DNA of 64,000 nt from Candidatus Cloacimonadota bacterium (GTDB taxonomy: Bacteria > Cloacimonadota > Cloacimonadia > Cloacimonadales > TCS61). Below, piece by piece: positions 15,588 to 25,502 of this stretch (positions are counted from its first letter, which is position 1; the number at the start of each line of letters is the position of its first letter). Location of the stretch: contig JAIPGO010000001.1 of the NCBI GenBank assembly GCA_021736135.1, positions 1 through 64,000 on the forward strand. The letters run 5' to 3'. The notes beneath the pieces are model-generated. The model made no database searches and was not told the origin of the DNA. It saw only the letters and a program-made list of their open reading frames with translations. A program made the position numbers and the translations under genes.

Positions 15588-17969
15588 TTAGAGCATGTTT
15601 ACGGGATCTATATCAATAGTGAGTTGAATGCCGGCGGGTAGTTTCAGGTTCTGCGAGAGATATTGTACGGCTTTTTGGATAAAGAGAGGTTTTTCGGCTT
15701 TCAGGAAAAGGTGGTAGCGGAATTTTTTATTGATGCGGGTAAGAGGTGCGGGGGCGGGTCCAATCAGGAAAAATTCCTTTTTCTTAAAGGCGTTCTGTAA
15801 ATAATTAAACAGGTTTTCTTTTTCCTTGAGAGTTTTAATGAGCAGTTTTTCATCATCAGCAGTGAAGATAAGTCTTGCCAGACGGTAAAAAGGAGCATAA
15901 TGCAGTTCTTCACGGTTTTTCAGTTCAATTTCGGCAAAAGCGGGAAAATCCTGACGTGTAGCATAAGTGATGGCATAATGAGAAGGGTTATATGACTGAA
16001 TGACAACGTGACCGTGAATATCACCTCTGCCGGAGCGTCCGGCGACCTGGGTAAGTAATTGAAAGGTTGATTCCCCGGCACGGAAATCGGGAAAATTCAA
16101 CCCGACATCTGCTGAAATTACACCAACAAGGGTAACATTAGGAAAATCAAGTCCCTTCGTGATCATCTGCGTGCCCAGGAGAATATCAATGCTGCCATCT
16201 TTCATACGGTCAAACATAATATTGTAACTATCGGCACGGGAAGTGGAATCGGAATCCATCCGCAGTATCCGCGCCGAGGGAAAGAGTATTTTCAGTTGTT
16301 CTTCAATCTGCTGTGTGCCGGGAGACCCGTAGCGGAAAAAAAAACTCCCGCAGTCCGGGCATTTTCGGGGAACCGGTTGCGAAATACCGCAGTAATGACA
16401 GAGCAGATTTTCGGAATGAGAGTGATAATTGAAGCTGATATCACAATTCCGGCATTTGAAGAGCGCGCCACAGGAGATACATTGAATAAAGGAGGAGTGA
16501 CCGCGGCGGTTTTGAAAAAGAATGATCTGCTGTTTCCTGGCAAGCCGGTCATCCATAAGTTTAATGAGTTTTTCCGAAAAAAGACCTTCCCTGTCTTTTT
16601 CCTGGCACATATCCACTATCTCCACATCCGGAAGCTGAAAATTACCGGGACGCTGGTTTAATTGCAGAAGCTTATATTTCCCGGATTGAGCATTATACCA
16701 GCTTTCCAGAGAAGGGGTTGCGCTGCCGAGAACGATGACCGCGTTTTCATTTCTGGCTCGCACGACTGCCAGGTCTCGGGCATTATAACGGGGAGTATTT
16801 TCCTGTTTATAGCTGTTTTCGTGTTCTTCATCGACGATAATAATGCCGATATTTGCCAGGGGCGCAAAAACGGCACTGCGGGCACCAATAACTATGCGGG
16901 AACGGTTTTCCCTGATACTCAGCCACTGCTGCCAGCGCTGGCGGTCATTCAGCCTGCTGTGCAGAATGGCGATATCTTCTCCGAAAGCATTATAAAATCT
17001 TTCCACCATCTGAGGGGTAAGAGAAATTTCCGGTACCAGCATCAAAGCGGATTTTCCGCGAGCCAGGCAGTTATGAATAGATCGGATATAAACTTCAGTT
17101 TTACCGCTGCCCGTGATGCCGTAAAGCAGCAGGGTCTGGAATTTTTCATTATCGAGCGCGGAGTTAATAGTATTAACAGCCACTATCTGTTCAGCGTTTG
17201 GTGTGATATTCGGCAGAATTCTTTCAGTTGGAAAGAGGTTATCATCAGGTGTAATTTCACGGGATTGGATAGTGATAAGACTCTTCTGGCGCAGAGCTTT
17301 AACGAGAGCGTAAGAGAAGGTTTTAGCAATTTCCGCCAGGGCAACTTCGGAGCCATGTTCCGAGATGAATTCGTAAAGAGCTATCTGTTTTTCGGTAAGA
17401 TCGGGAAGGTTCTGCCCCGGAAGCTTGATCACGAAATTAAGGGTTTTCTTCTTTATCTTGCTGTCAAAAGTGCGCTTGATCTCGAGGAAACCGGAGCATT
17501 CCATTGTTTCCAGCAGGGCATAAAAGCCGGGAGCAGGTAATTTATCTTTCAAAGAAAGCACGGGCATCCAGATTTCACAATCCAGCAGAGTCAGAAGACG
17601 GGACTGTTCGGGATCTTCCACGGGAGGAGCATTTTCCTTTTTACGCACTTCCACCTGGATATTTACATCAAGAGCATGCGGCAGCATGGCAAATAGTGAC
17701 TGACCGAGGGGAACATGATAATATTTATGAACCCATTCGGCAAGCTGCAAAATAGTAGCTGGAAGTATCGGATTTTTATCTATGATGTCAAGTATGGGAA
17801 GGTATTTGATGGCCGGATCAACAGTTGCTGCCTGGCACCAGACGATACCGGTATAATGGGCGTTTCGCAAGGTTACCATGACCCTGATCCCGGTTGCGAG
17901 TTTTGTTGCCGAAGAATAAGTGAGAGTATTTTTAAGCGCTAAAGGAAGAACAACGTCATAATAGAACAT
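15588..17969 (-). CDS. priA: primosomal protein N' (replication restart helicase PriA)
   Basis: Superfamily 2 DNA helicase that reloads the replisome at stalled forks. I start at ATG 17969 (793 aa), 22 residues inside the longest frame, because it overlaps the upstream stop as ATGA and gives the usual PriA N-terminus. Visible parts are an N-terminal 3'-DNA-binding region, Walker A GITGSGKT (284-291), DEEH (380-383), and a helicase C domain with TQMITKGLDFPNV. Eight cysteines near 497-540 (CISC, CRNC, CHYC, CPDC) form the two zinc sites. It is last in a minus-strand operon of envelope genes, an unexpected partnership. No clear ribosome-binding site is seen, so translation is probably coupled. 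Confidence 0.96.
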   Translation of the reverse strand: MFYYDVVLPLALKNTLTYSSATKLATGIRVMVTLRNAHYTGIVWCQAATVDPAIKYLPILDIIDKNPILPATILQLAEWVHKYYHVPLGQSLFAMLPHALDVNIQVEVRKKENAPPVEDPEQSRLLTLLDCEIWMPVLSLKDKLPAPGFYALLETMECSGFLEIKRTFDSKIKKKTLNFVIKLPGQNLPDLTEKQIALYEFISEHGSEVALAEIAKTFSYALVKALRQKSLITIQSREITPDDNLFPTERILPNITPNAEQIVAVNTINSALDNEKFQTLLLYGITGSGKTEVYIRSIHNCLARGKSALMLVPEISLTPQMVERFYNAFGEDIAILHSRLNDRQRWQQWLSIRENRSRIVIGARSAVFAPLANIGIIIVDEEHENSYKQENTPRYNARDLAVVRARNENAVIVLGSATPSLESWYNAQSGKYKLLQLNQRPGNFQLPDVEIVDMCQEKDREGLFSEKLIKLMDDRLARKQQIILFQNRRGHSSFIQCISCGALFKCRNCDISFNYHSHSENLLCHYCGISQPVPRKCPDCGSFFFRYGSPGTQQIEEQLKILFPSARILRMDSDSTSRADSYNIMFDRMKDGSIDILLGTQMITKGLDFPNVTLVGVISADVGLNFPDFRAGESTFQLLTQVAGRSGRGDIHGHVVIQSYNPSHYAITYATRQDFPAFAEIELKNREELHYAPFYRLARLIFTADDEKLLIKTLKEKENLFNYLQNAFKKKEFFLIGPAPAPLTRINKKFRYHLFLKAEKPLFIQKAVQYLSQNLKLPAGIQLTIDIDPVNML

Positions 17970-18745
17970 CAGGGGCGGCTGAGATACTGACGAGTGAGAG
18001 TATATTGTGTCCTGGCAGGAGATTTTATCTGCCAACGTTTAATGGCATCCAGAGCCTTGTTGAGAAATCCTTGCGAAAATCTGGAATTGGCAGCAAAGCG
18101 ATAATCCACATTTTCTACCCCTTGAGGTCCAATCGTGATGATAAAATCGAGTGAACCGCTTTGGGGAAGGATGTTATTTTCCCTGAGAAAGATATTATCT
18201 ATCTGATAGCTAAGCTGATTTATTATAGGGATAATTTCCTGCAAAGCCTGTCTGGACTGGTCAGTAACCGGCAGGAGTTCAACGGTGCTGGTTTTTTGAG
18301 GCAGCAGTTCCGGAATCTCCATGCGGGTATAGAGATTATAATCAGCAGGCTCGGTTGAGGTTAGCTGATAATCAGATGCCGAAATATTGATTTTTTCGTA
18401 CTCGCTAAGTTTGTTATTTAAGTTGAGAGAGGAGAAAAGATCAAGATCATTGAGCGCACCCACATCAAGAACCAGGGTGGAATCAGAGAGTTCTATTTTA
18501 TCAAGCTCTGTGGTGACAGTCAGCTCATCAATCAGGTTCTGACGCAAATTTAAGGATTCATCTGCCTTATAAGTCATAATCTGGGGGTCATGGGCAATGG
18601 AGAGCAGTTCACGCAAATAATAATATTTACTATACCGCGGCTTATCCAGAGGGAAGCCGAATTCCTGTTCATAATCGGCAAGTCCTGCTGAGAGCTGCAG
18701 AATATAGCTAATGAGTATAAGAAAGATTATTTTTTTCATATTCAT
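17969..18745 (-). CDS. exported TonB-C-like protein (258 aa)
   Basis: Predicted periplasmic protein with an N-terminal signal peptide (MNMKKIIFLILISYILQLSAG). The last ~90 residues (GSLDFIITIGPQGVENVDYRFAANSRFSQGFLNKALDAIKRWQI) follow the pattern of TonB/AgmX C-terminal domains (strand, G-x-V, then helix A-x-x-x-I-x-x-W). There is no transmembrane-ExbBD segment typical of real TonB. It overlaps priA by the ATGA junction and starts 2 nt after the small gene upstream. The context of TPR and barrel proteins suggests an envelope-spanning complex; similar C-terminal domains occur in gliding and secretion machines. The specific role is unknown. Confidence 0.75.
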   Translation of the reverse strand: MNMKKIIFLILISYILQLSAGLADYEQEFGFPLDKPRYSKYYYLRELLSIAHDPQIMTYKADESLNLRQNLIDELTVTTELDKIELSDSTLVLDVGALNDLDLFSSLNLNNKLSEYEKINISASDYQLTSTEPADYNLYTRMEIPELLPQKTSTVELLPVTDQSRQALQEIIPIINQLSYQIDNIFLRENNILPQSGSLDFIITIGPQGVENVDYRFAANSRFSQGFLNKALDAIKRWQIKSPARTQYTLTRQYLSRP

Positions 18746-18747
18746 AT

Positions 18748-19017
18748 CTAATAGAGAAGTTTATTTGATTTTTTCAGTTTATCATCGAGATCAATTTTTT
18801 CCTGAAAGCGGTTAAACTGTAACCTTGTTTGACGACGGGGCATCAGAACGTGATGTTGTGGTCTTATCAGTTTCGCAGTCTGCCCGGCTGCTGCTGCCGA
18901 GAGGGGTTCAGGATTCGTGTTTGGGATTGCCGGGGACTGGTTCTGAGCTGCTGCGGAGAGCCAGAATAAGGACAGAATCAGCAACAGTAAAAATTTTACA
19001 AACCTAGTTTTCATCAA
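18748..19017 (-). CDS. small exported protein, unknown (89 aa)
   Basis: A hydrophobic N-terminus (FVKFLLLLILSLFWLSAAAQ) looks like a signal peptide. The mature part of about 64 residues is Pro/Ala-rich at first, then basic (HHVLMPRRQTRLQFNRFQEK). It overlaps the end of the large TPR gene by 14 bp and precedes the TonB-C-like gene by 2 bp, so it belongs to the operon. No family is recognised. The coupling on both sides argues that it is a real gene. Confidence 0.65.
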   Translation of the reverse strand: MMKTRFVKFLLLLILSLFWLSAAAQNQSPAIPNTNPEPLSAAAAGQTAKLIRPQHHVLMPRRQTRLQFNRFQEKIDLDDKLKKSNKLLY

Positions 19018-22000
19018 TCACCTCGGAAGGTATCTGCTGAAGCATATTACGAGCCTGGGCAGCAGAGAAAGTACCTGCATAAGATATAATAATAGAGTTA
19101 AGAACCTCTTTAGCTTCCTGATAATTACCCATAGCCAGATTATTTTCGGCTATATGTATCAACGTTTCGGCTCTTCTGGCGCCAGATTGTGGTAAAAGCT
19201 CATTAAAGTATGACAATGCCTTGCTGTTATCACCAGTATATTCGTATGCCTCTGCTGCAAGGAACCGGGCATTATAGGCAAGCCGGTGTTCCGGGTTTTC
19301 ACTAATGAATGTTTCCAGGCTGATAATAGCGTTTGCATAATCCTGATAGCGGAATTTCATCAACGCTTTTTTGTATTGATATTGGGCTTTATCTACAGGA
19401 GCCTGAATTTGAGCCGGTAGCGCTTTAACCGTTCGGGGGGGAGAAGTGGCAAGTGCCGGAACCTGCAGAGCGAGTTCCTGGTTACCGGAAGTAATAAGAT
19501 TTACCAGGTAGTGATCAGGGAATTCAGTTATCAGTTTCAGCCAGTAAGTATCTCTTTTACCCGTATTACCGGATTTTTCGGCACAAAGCCCGGCATGATA
19601 GCAGGCGAGAGCAGTTTTATTTCCTTCCAAAGCTATCACCTGCTCATATATTAAGGCTGCATCGGAGAATTTTTCCTCTTTATACAGGGCTTCTGCCTGC
19701 ATGAACCTGCTGTTATAAGCAAGTTCGTGTTCAGGATAAAGGCGGCAGAACTTAGCGAAGCCTTTCCAGGCAGCTTTAAATTTTCCTTTCTGGTAATATT
19801 GCACATTTTTACGGTACTTCAATTCTATACTGCGTTCTTCCGAAACATCACGGGAAGAAATCTGTTCTGCAATTTTCCCTTGTTCCTCAATCTGGGAGAG
19901 CGTGAGCTTAACAATCTGAGTCAGATAATGGTCGGGATATTCATTAATAAGCCTGTTCCAGTAAGTAAAGGCCTCTCTGCGGTTGCCAACAGAATTATAG
20001 TAATGTCCCAGCCTCAATAACGCATCCGGTGTTTTATCTCTGTCAAAATCAAGAACCTGTTCAAAAATATCACGCGCCTTAGAAAGCTGTCCCATATTGA
20101 AATAGCTTTCCCCGGCATAATAGAGAGCTTCATAAGAAAGCGAGTGTCCGGGATATGAGTTGATAAAGCTCATAAATTGTTCCTGTGCAAGAGCATATCT
20201 TTTCGCCTGATAGTCAGAATAAATATTATTGTATTGCTTTTCAATTTCTTCATCAGCATATGATTCTTCTGCCAGCAGAGTTTTATCATCAAGAGCAACA
20301 ATTTCTCCGGCAATATCTCTTATACCCCATTCTTTCAGCCGAGTGAGAGCTTTACGGGTCCAGAGATCGGAATAGTCAATGTTGTCGGAATAATTATAGA
20401 GCAGGTTCTGATAAAAAGTGGCAGCAGCAAGCTTGAACTGGAAAGAATAGTCATTTCCCTCGGCAATCACTTTTCTTTTCAATTCACTTTGCAGGTATTT
20501 ATTGTCTTTGAGTTCGGGACGATTAAGCTGATCTGATATAACAACAAAATTCCGGATCTGCTGATCTGTGATCTCGTAGGCATGATCATAGGCAACAGCT
20601 ATCGCCCAGATGGCATGAGTATAATCCGGAGTATCCAGTTGATAGGATTTACCTTCCTGTAGTAAAGCAATAATATCATTACGTAAACGGTCACATTTTA
20701 TTAGCAATGAATCAATCCGGTTTTCACCGGCGACCATATTTTCCTGCCAGCGGGTAGCTTTATCAACAGGCAATAGTTCCCGGGTATTTTGCAAAAGAAA
20801 GCGATTTTCTACTGAATCCAGAGCATTTTTAAATCTTTTATAGAAATCAGCGAATTTCAGGAAATTGTCATAAAGAGCATTATCTCTGGCCAGATCTATC
20901 AACAGTGAGTCAGCATTAAGCGCTGTGGAGATTTCCTGAAAGCTTTTGATTTCATTGGCCATAGCTTCATATTCTTCGGCAAGAAAAAGAGAATTAATGT
21001 TATCTTTCAGTTTCTGAAGTTTGCGCAGGCGGGTACGGTAATTATCAGAATCATTATATGTAAGGTTTAAATCAATCAATGAGTAATCGGGATATTTCAG
21101 AGTGAAATCGGTTGTGAGTTCAGCACATTTTGGAACATCCTGCAGATTCTGGTAAATTCTCAAAGCATTGAGATAGATATTTTCCGGTCTTTGGCTTCCC
21201 AGGTCATATTTGTCTGCTTCTCTGTAGAGATCAAGGTAAAGCTGAGCAGCAGTTTCCTTTTCAAGCAACTGATTTTCGTAAATATCAATTATCTGCAATT
21301 TTGTGCGGAATGCTTCACTGGTGCCGGGGTAACGATTAATGAAGGTGTTGCGAAGCGCGATACTGCGGTTCCAGTCCTTTAATCTATCTGTTTCCTGCCA
21401 GGTATTTAGATAAAGAGCAATGGTTTGATCGAGATTCTGCTTCTGACTGCTCAGAGTGAGAAGCTCATTGACTTTCTTATCATTCCCAAGTTCTTCATAT
21501 ACATCAATAGCCTGAGAAAAGAACTGCAGACTTTTATCGGGATAGACTGCTTCCAGTTCAGCTGAAAGCCTGAGATATTCTGCCGCAGCGGCATCTGGTT
21601 TATTCGTGGAAAGTAAATATTCGGCTTTCTGTTGAATTGTAGCCAAAATATTATCAAACACAAGAGATTGGGTAAATCCGGCAGCAGTGCTCATTGCCTG
21701 TCGGAAATCAGCTTCGGCTCTGGTGAAATTTTTCTTTTGAAGAGCAATTTCAGCGGAGCGTCTCCAACTGTCAGTGATCAGTTCTTTATCGGTTTCAAGG
21801 GTAGTAATCGCCTGATAGTCAAGCAGTGCACTTTCGAAATTTCCGCGGGAAAGGTAATGTTCCGCACGTTTGAAAATTACGCGTGCTAATTCATCTTGAC
21901 GGTTTTCCCAAAGTGGGTCCTGACGCAGAATATTTTCATACTGCAAAGAAGCAGAAATATACAATGAATCTGATGATTCCAGCAAATAGTCACCTGAGGT

Positions 22001-23491
22001 TGAGTAGAGTTTTTCATAACAGAAGAAAATATTCATAGCAAAATCATAATAGTCAGGATTGTCGGGATAGGTTGAGTTAAAATTTTCCAGGGCACGAATG
22101 GCATATTCATAGTCAGCCGGAGCTTCCGTAGTCTGCGCCAGCATCTGACTCAGGTAAACCAGGTTATGACGGTAAGCTTTTTCCTTTTGAACTGCCGGCA
22201 GAGAAGGAAAGTCCAGAAATCCGGAATAACTGGTTATCAGCTCATAGTATTTTAAATAATGAACCAGATCGGGTGTATTTATAAATTCATTATAAATTTC
22301 TGGCTCTTTAAATTCAATCAGAGAGCGAATAATTTCCACAGACTTGAAAATATCAAGCCCCTTATTTTGTAAATACCAGAGTGATTCGGGATTATAACTG
22401 GTCAGCATCTGATCATATCTTTGTTCAATGATGGCAGTTACATTCTCTTCTCCACCAAAGAAGGCTGGATATTTTTTATAGATATCAATAATAGCAGCGT
22501 CGATTTCGGGAGCATTTTCAGAAGCAGGATAATAAGTAAGGTATGCCTCCAAAACACTGATTGCCTTAAGTGGCTTATCTTCTAAAAGAAATTGCTTTCC
22601 AATGGTAAAAACGATACTCTTTTCCCAGTAATCTCCCGGAAGCTCCCGTAATTTCAACTGGATTTGAGCAATCGCAACATTTACATCTGAAAAGTTAATG
22701 TTGCCATCATTTATAAGCACCCCGGCGATTATGGATATGGCGTCATCTGTTAGAATTCTCCGATTTATTATATTTGAAGAATTATTTAAACCGATGAGCA
22801 AGTTGATGCTGTTTGAGAAAGCGTCGGAATAATTTGCCAGTTCAAAGGCTGTCCAGGCATCTCCTATAAGACATTGATAATAAAAAGGTGATTCTGTTTT
22901 AGAAGTGATGAGCCGAAAATTATCACTCGCCCTGAGCAGGGTGATTTTATTATTACTTTCAATTCCTATCTTATAATATAGTTCTGCTAATCGCCAGGCG
23001 GTTTCATCATAATAAGCCGATAAGGGGTGTTCTTCCAGAAGACGTTTGTAAAAGTCTGTAGCAGGCTTAAACATCTTTTCCGAATATTTTAGAGTATCAG
23101 GTAAAGCTTCCCCGCTGGTTTGAAATATCTGACGCTGCTTGCCCTTTTTCAGGATAATGGATTTTTCGGTATAGTAGGCAATATTGTAAAGCACGATGTC
23201 CTTATATATAAAGTCGCGATTATAACGGAGGATCTGCCGATAGTAAGAAACGGTTTTGTCGGGTTCTGTCTGGTCAATCTCTGTGCTGAGTTCTGCCAGG
23301 TTGAAATAAAGCTGATCAAGTTCACCGGAATTGGGATTATCTCTGATTGTTTCCAGAGTACGGGTATAAACTTCTCTTTTATAATCAAGTTTTTGTTTAT
23401 ATTGCAGGTTAAGTTGAGTTTCAAAATTCTGAGCAGCCAGGGACATTATAGCAAAGATCAGCAGTAACAAACAAGAATGGATTTTACTCAT
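19004..23491 (-). CDS. large exported TPR-repeat protein (1495 aa)
   Basis: Periplasmic scaffold made of tetratricopeptide/Sel1-like helical repeats. I start at ATG 23491, giving MSKIHSCLLLLIFAIMSLAAQ as signal peptide; the longer frame (74 more residues) would overlap the upstream gene deeply and starts with non-secretory sequence. The ATG overlaps the upstream stop by 8 bp (ATGAGTAA). TPR patterns are clear throughout, with YbgF-like units such as YALAQEQFMSFINSYPGHSLSYEALYYAGESY near 1130 and two similar blocks further on. It probably acts as a protein-protein interaction scaffold with the barrel and TonB-C-like products of the operon. Confidence 0.85.
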   Translation of the reverse strand: MSKIHSCLLLLIFAIMSLAAQNFETQLNLQYKQKLDYKREVYTRTLETIRDNPNSGELDQLYFNLAELSTEIDQTEPDKTVSYYRQILRYNRDFIYKDIVLYNIAYYTEKSIILKKGKQRQIFQTSGEALPDTLKYSEKMFKPATDFYKRLLEEHPLSAYYDETAWRLAELYYKIGIESNNKITLLRASDNFRLITSKTESPFYYQCLIGDAWTAFELANYSDAFSNSINLLIGLNNSSNIINRRILTDDAISIIAGVLINDGNINFSDVNVAIAQIQLKLRELPGDYWEKSIVFTIGKQFLLEDKPLKAISVLEAYLTYYPASENAPEIDAAIIDIYKKYPAFFGGEENVTAIIEQRYDQMLTSYNPESLWYLQNKGLDIFKSVEIIRSLIEFKEPEIYNEFINTPDLVHYLKYYELITSYSGFLDFPSLPAVQKEKAYRHNLVYLSQMLAQTTEAPADYEYAIRALENFNSTYPDNPDYYDFAMNIFFCYEKLYSTSGDYLLESSDSLYISASLQYENILRQDPLWENRQDELARVIFKRAEHYLSRGNFESALLDYQAITTLETDKELITDSWRRSAEIALQKKNFTRAEADFRQAMSTAAGFTQSLVFDNILATIQQKAEYLLSTNKPDAAAAEYLRLSAELEAVYPDKSLQFFSQAIDVYEELGNDKKVNELLTLSSQKQNLDQTIALYLNTWQETDRLKDWNRSIALRNTFINRYPGTSEAFRTKLQIIDIYENQLLEKETAAQLYLDLYREADKYDLGSQRPENIYLNALRIYQNLQDVPKCAELTTDFTLKYPDYSLIDLNLTYNDSDNYRTRLRKLQKLKDNINSLFLAEEYEAMANEIKSFQEISTALNADSLLIDLARDNALYDNFLKFADFYKRFKNALDSVENRFLLQNTRELLPVDKATRWQENMVAGENRIDSLLIKCDRLRNDIIALLQEGKSYQLDTPDYTHAIWAIAVAYDHAYEITDQQIRNFVVISDQLNRPELKDNKYLQSELKRKVIAEGNDYSFQFKLAAATFYQNLLYNYSDNIDYSDLWTRKALTRLKEWGIRDIAGEIVALDDKTLLAEESYADEEIEKQYNNIYSDYQAKRYALAQEQFMSFINSYPGHSLSYEALYYAGESYFNMGQLSKARDIFEQVLDFDRDKTPDALLRLGHYYNSVGNRREAFTYWNRLINEYPDHYLTQIVKLTLSQIEEQGKIAEQISSRDVSEERSIELKYRKNVQYYQKGKFKAAWKGFAKFCRLYPEHELAYNSRFMQAEALYKEEKFSDAALIYEQVIALEGNKTALACYHAGLCAEKSGNTGKRDTYWLKLITEFPDHYLVNLITSGNQELALQVPALATSPPRTVKALPAQIQAPVDKAQYQYKKALMKFRYQDYANAIISLETFISENPEHRLAYNARFLAAEAYEYTGDNSKALSYFNELLPQSGARRAETLIHIAENNLAMGNYQEAKEVLNSIIISYAGTFSAAQARNMLQQIPSEVIDEN

Positions 23492-25502
23492 GAGTGATGT
23501 TTTCCCGAAATTCATTGTATTCCTGATCAAGCAGCATGGTCTGACGGAATAAGATATCAAGCAATGTATTCTGATACATGCTGTTTTCATCTGAGAGATT
23601 TTCCAGCATAGCAGTGATCGCCTCCACATATCTATAGCGGATCTCATTCTGGGAGCTGGCAAAATCTTCCAGCTCTGCCGCCAGGATAGGAGTAATCTCC
23701 CTGGCAAAGCCATTTATAATGTCTTTTTCCATTCTTTCCAGGACTTTATTATTATCTTTGATCTGGTTTATTTTCAGGTCAACAGTATTTTTATCGTTCG
23801 TAGCGTTATCTTTTTTAAAGGCTTCAGCTTCCAGTTCCGTAATGAGCAGTTGACTTTCTGAAATCAGGGAATCGGCATTATCTGCAATCCTGGTGACGGT
23901 TGGTGTATTATAATTCAAAGTAAGGTGATATACGTCATACCAGGCATCACGCAGAAAAGCCTGGTAAACCTTCTGTTCCGCCAGGAATCGGGCAGTTTCA
24001 TAATTTCGAGTGCTTTTTTCAGGGATTTTTTCCATATAATCCAATATCTGCAGATAGACAATGGATGAATCCTGACGAGTCATCTGGAAATTACTGATAG
24101 CGGGTAAACGGCGTAAGGCAGGACTTTGAACATATCCCATAAAAGCTTCAAAATTAGCCTGTGTAACAGTATAAGCAAAATATTCTTCCTCAAGCTGATT
24201 GAGATAGATAAGGTTTTCTCTATCCAGTCCCTGGCTGAGGTTTTCAACTTCACTGCGATTTTCGAAGAATTGTTCTTCCAGAGTCTGAAGCTGCTGGTCG
24301 ATCTGTCTTTGTCTTTCGCTGCTGAGAGAGGTGTTTATCAGGCTACTCAGCAGACCGGCATATTCGTCTAATAGCCCATATTTTTTGTTCAGTGCCTGCA
24401 TCAGAGCATTGTTATTATCAATGATACTCCGCAGGCTGTTTCTTCCACTTTCATAGTTTCCCCTGTCCTGTTCGGTTATGGCAATGAGGTATTTGGCGGT
24501 AACATAATATCTGCTTTTCTGAGGTTTTTCGGTTATCTGCCTGAAATATTTAATTGCCTGATTATATTCCCCGGCTTCCTTGTAGATGCTGGCAATTTCA
24601 TAAAGGATTTCGTCATCGACAATCTTTTCCAGTTGCACATACTGGTCATAGAGGTTAATTGCTTCCTGCTTATTTCCGTTAAGGGAATAAAGCCTTGCCA
24701 GAGAAAGATTAATGAAATTAAAATATGGTGTATCAGGAGAATATCTGAATTTCAGACTATTAAAATCGGTAATTGCCTGGGCAATATCACCATTTTCATA
24801 AGTCGCCAGAGCCAGCATGGCCCGGGAGCGCAGGGCATATTCCGGCTCGGAACCAAGCCGCCTGAAAACAGGAACGGCTTTTTCCAGGTCACCCGTGTTG
24901 TATAATGATTGAGCCAGCCACCAGCGCTGGAGAGCTGAATTAATTCCCCGGTAAATGGGATATATGGAAATGATATCTTCATAACGTTCCAGTTTAAAAT
25001 ATACTTCTTCCAGTAGTGCAACAATAGAGTTCCGGTTTTCCGGATCAAGGTTGTTGGCCAGGTTATTTTCCAGTATTCGTCTTGCCTTTTCATACTCGGA
25101 ATTACGTACAGCAATCCTGGCTTCGTAATACTGCATTTTCTGTTCAGGAAAATAGTTCTTAATATCAAGGGTTTCTATGTTCTGGTAAATGTGATCTAAT
25201 TCCCATATTTTTTCAACAGCTTTCTCCTGAGCATCCTGCTCAAAGAGTTGATCAAGTTCTGCCAGATCTCTTTCAAACATTTCGCGGATAGTACTCAGCC
25301 GGTTTTGTTTATAAAGCCGGTTGATCTGTTCTTTTTTGCTTATCAGATTAGTATAGTAATCAATTTCTTCTTCCAGAATTGCCAGATCGAAGGATTCCTG
25401 GCGAATTTCTTCCACAAGCGTGACACCGGATGCCCTTTGCGAAAATAAGGGCAGATGCCAAAGGTTGATCAGGATTAAAATCAGGCAAATTCTGGTTCGC
25501 AT
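23484..25502 (-). CDS. exported TPR-repeat protein (672 aa)
   Basis: Signal peptide MRTRICLILILINLWHLPLFSQ, then coiled-coil sequence (about 30-130), TPR units (for example ALQRWWLAQSLYNTGDLEKAVPVFRRL and EAGEYNQAIKYFRQI) and a further helical region with predicted coiled coils to the C-terminus. The gene follows the barrel gene with no spacer and overlaps the next TPR gene by 8 bp. Predicted periplasmic, probably assembling with its neighbours. The exact function is unknown. Confidence 0.82.
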   Translation of the reverse strand: MRTRICLILILINLWHLPLFSQRASGVTLVEEIRQESFDLAILEEEIDYYTNLISKKEQINRLYKQNRLSTIREMFERDLAELDQLFEQDAQEKAVEKIWELDHIYQNIETLDIKNYFPEQKMQYYEARIAVRNSEYEKARRILENNLANNLDPENRNSIVALLEEVYFKLERYEDIISIYPIYRGINSALQRWWLAQSLYNTGDLEKAVPVFRRLGSEPEYALRSRAMLALATYENGDIAQAITDFNSLKFRYSPDTPYFNFINLSLARLYSLNGNKQEAINLYDQYVQLEKIVDDEILYEIASIYKEAGEYNQAIKYFRQITEKPQKSRYYVTAKYLIAITEQDRGNYESGRNSLRSIIDNNNALMQALNKKYGLLDEYAGLLSSLINTSLSSERQRQIDQQLQTLEEQFFENRSEVENLSQGLDRENLIYLNQLEEEYFAYTVTQANFEAFMGYVQSPALRRLPAISNFQMTRQDSSIVYLQILDYMEKIPEKSTRNYETARFLAEQKVYQAFLRDAWYDVYHLTLNYNTPTVTRIADNADSLISESQLLITELEAEAFKKDNATNDKNTVDLKINQIKDNNKVLERMEKDIINGFAREITPILAAELEDFASSQNEIRYRYVEAITAMLENLSDENSMYQNTLLDILFRQTMLLDQEYNEFRENITHE

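Noticed and set aside
16662-17540. 292-codon open frame on the plus strand within priA
   Set aside because: Shadow of priA; the helicase and zinc motifs are in the opposite frame.
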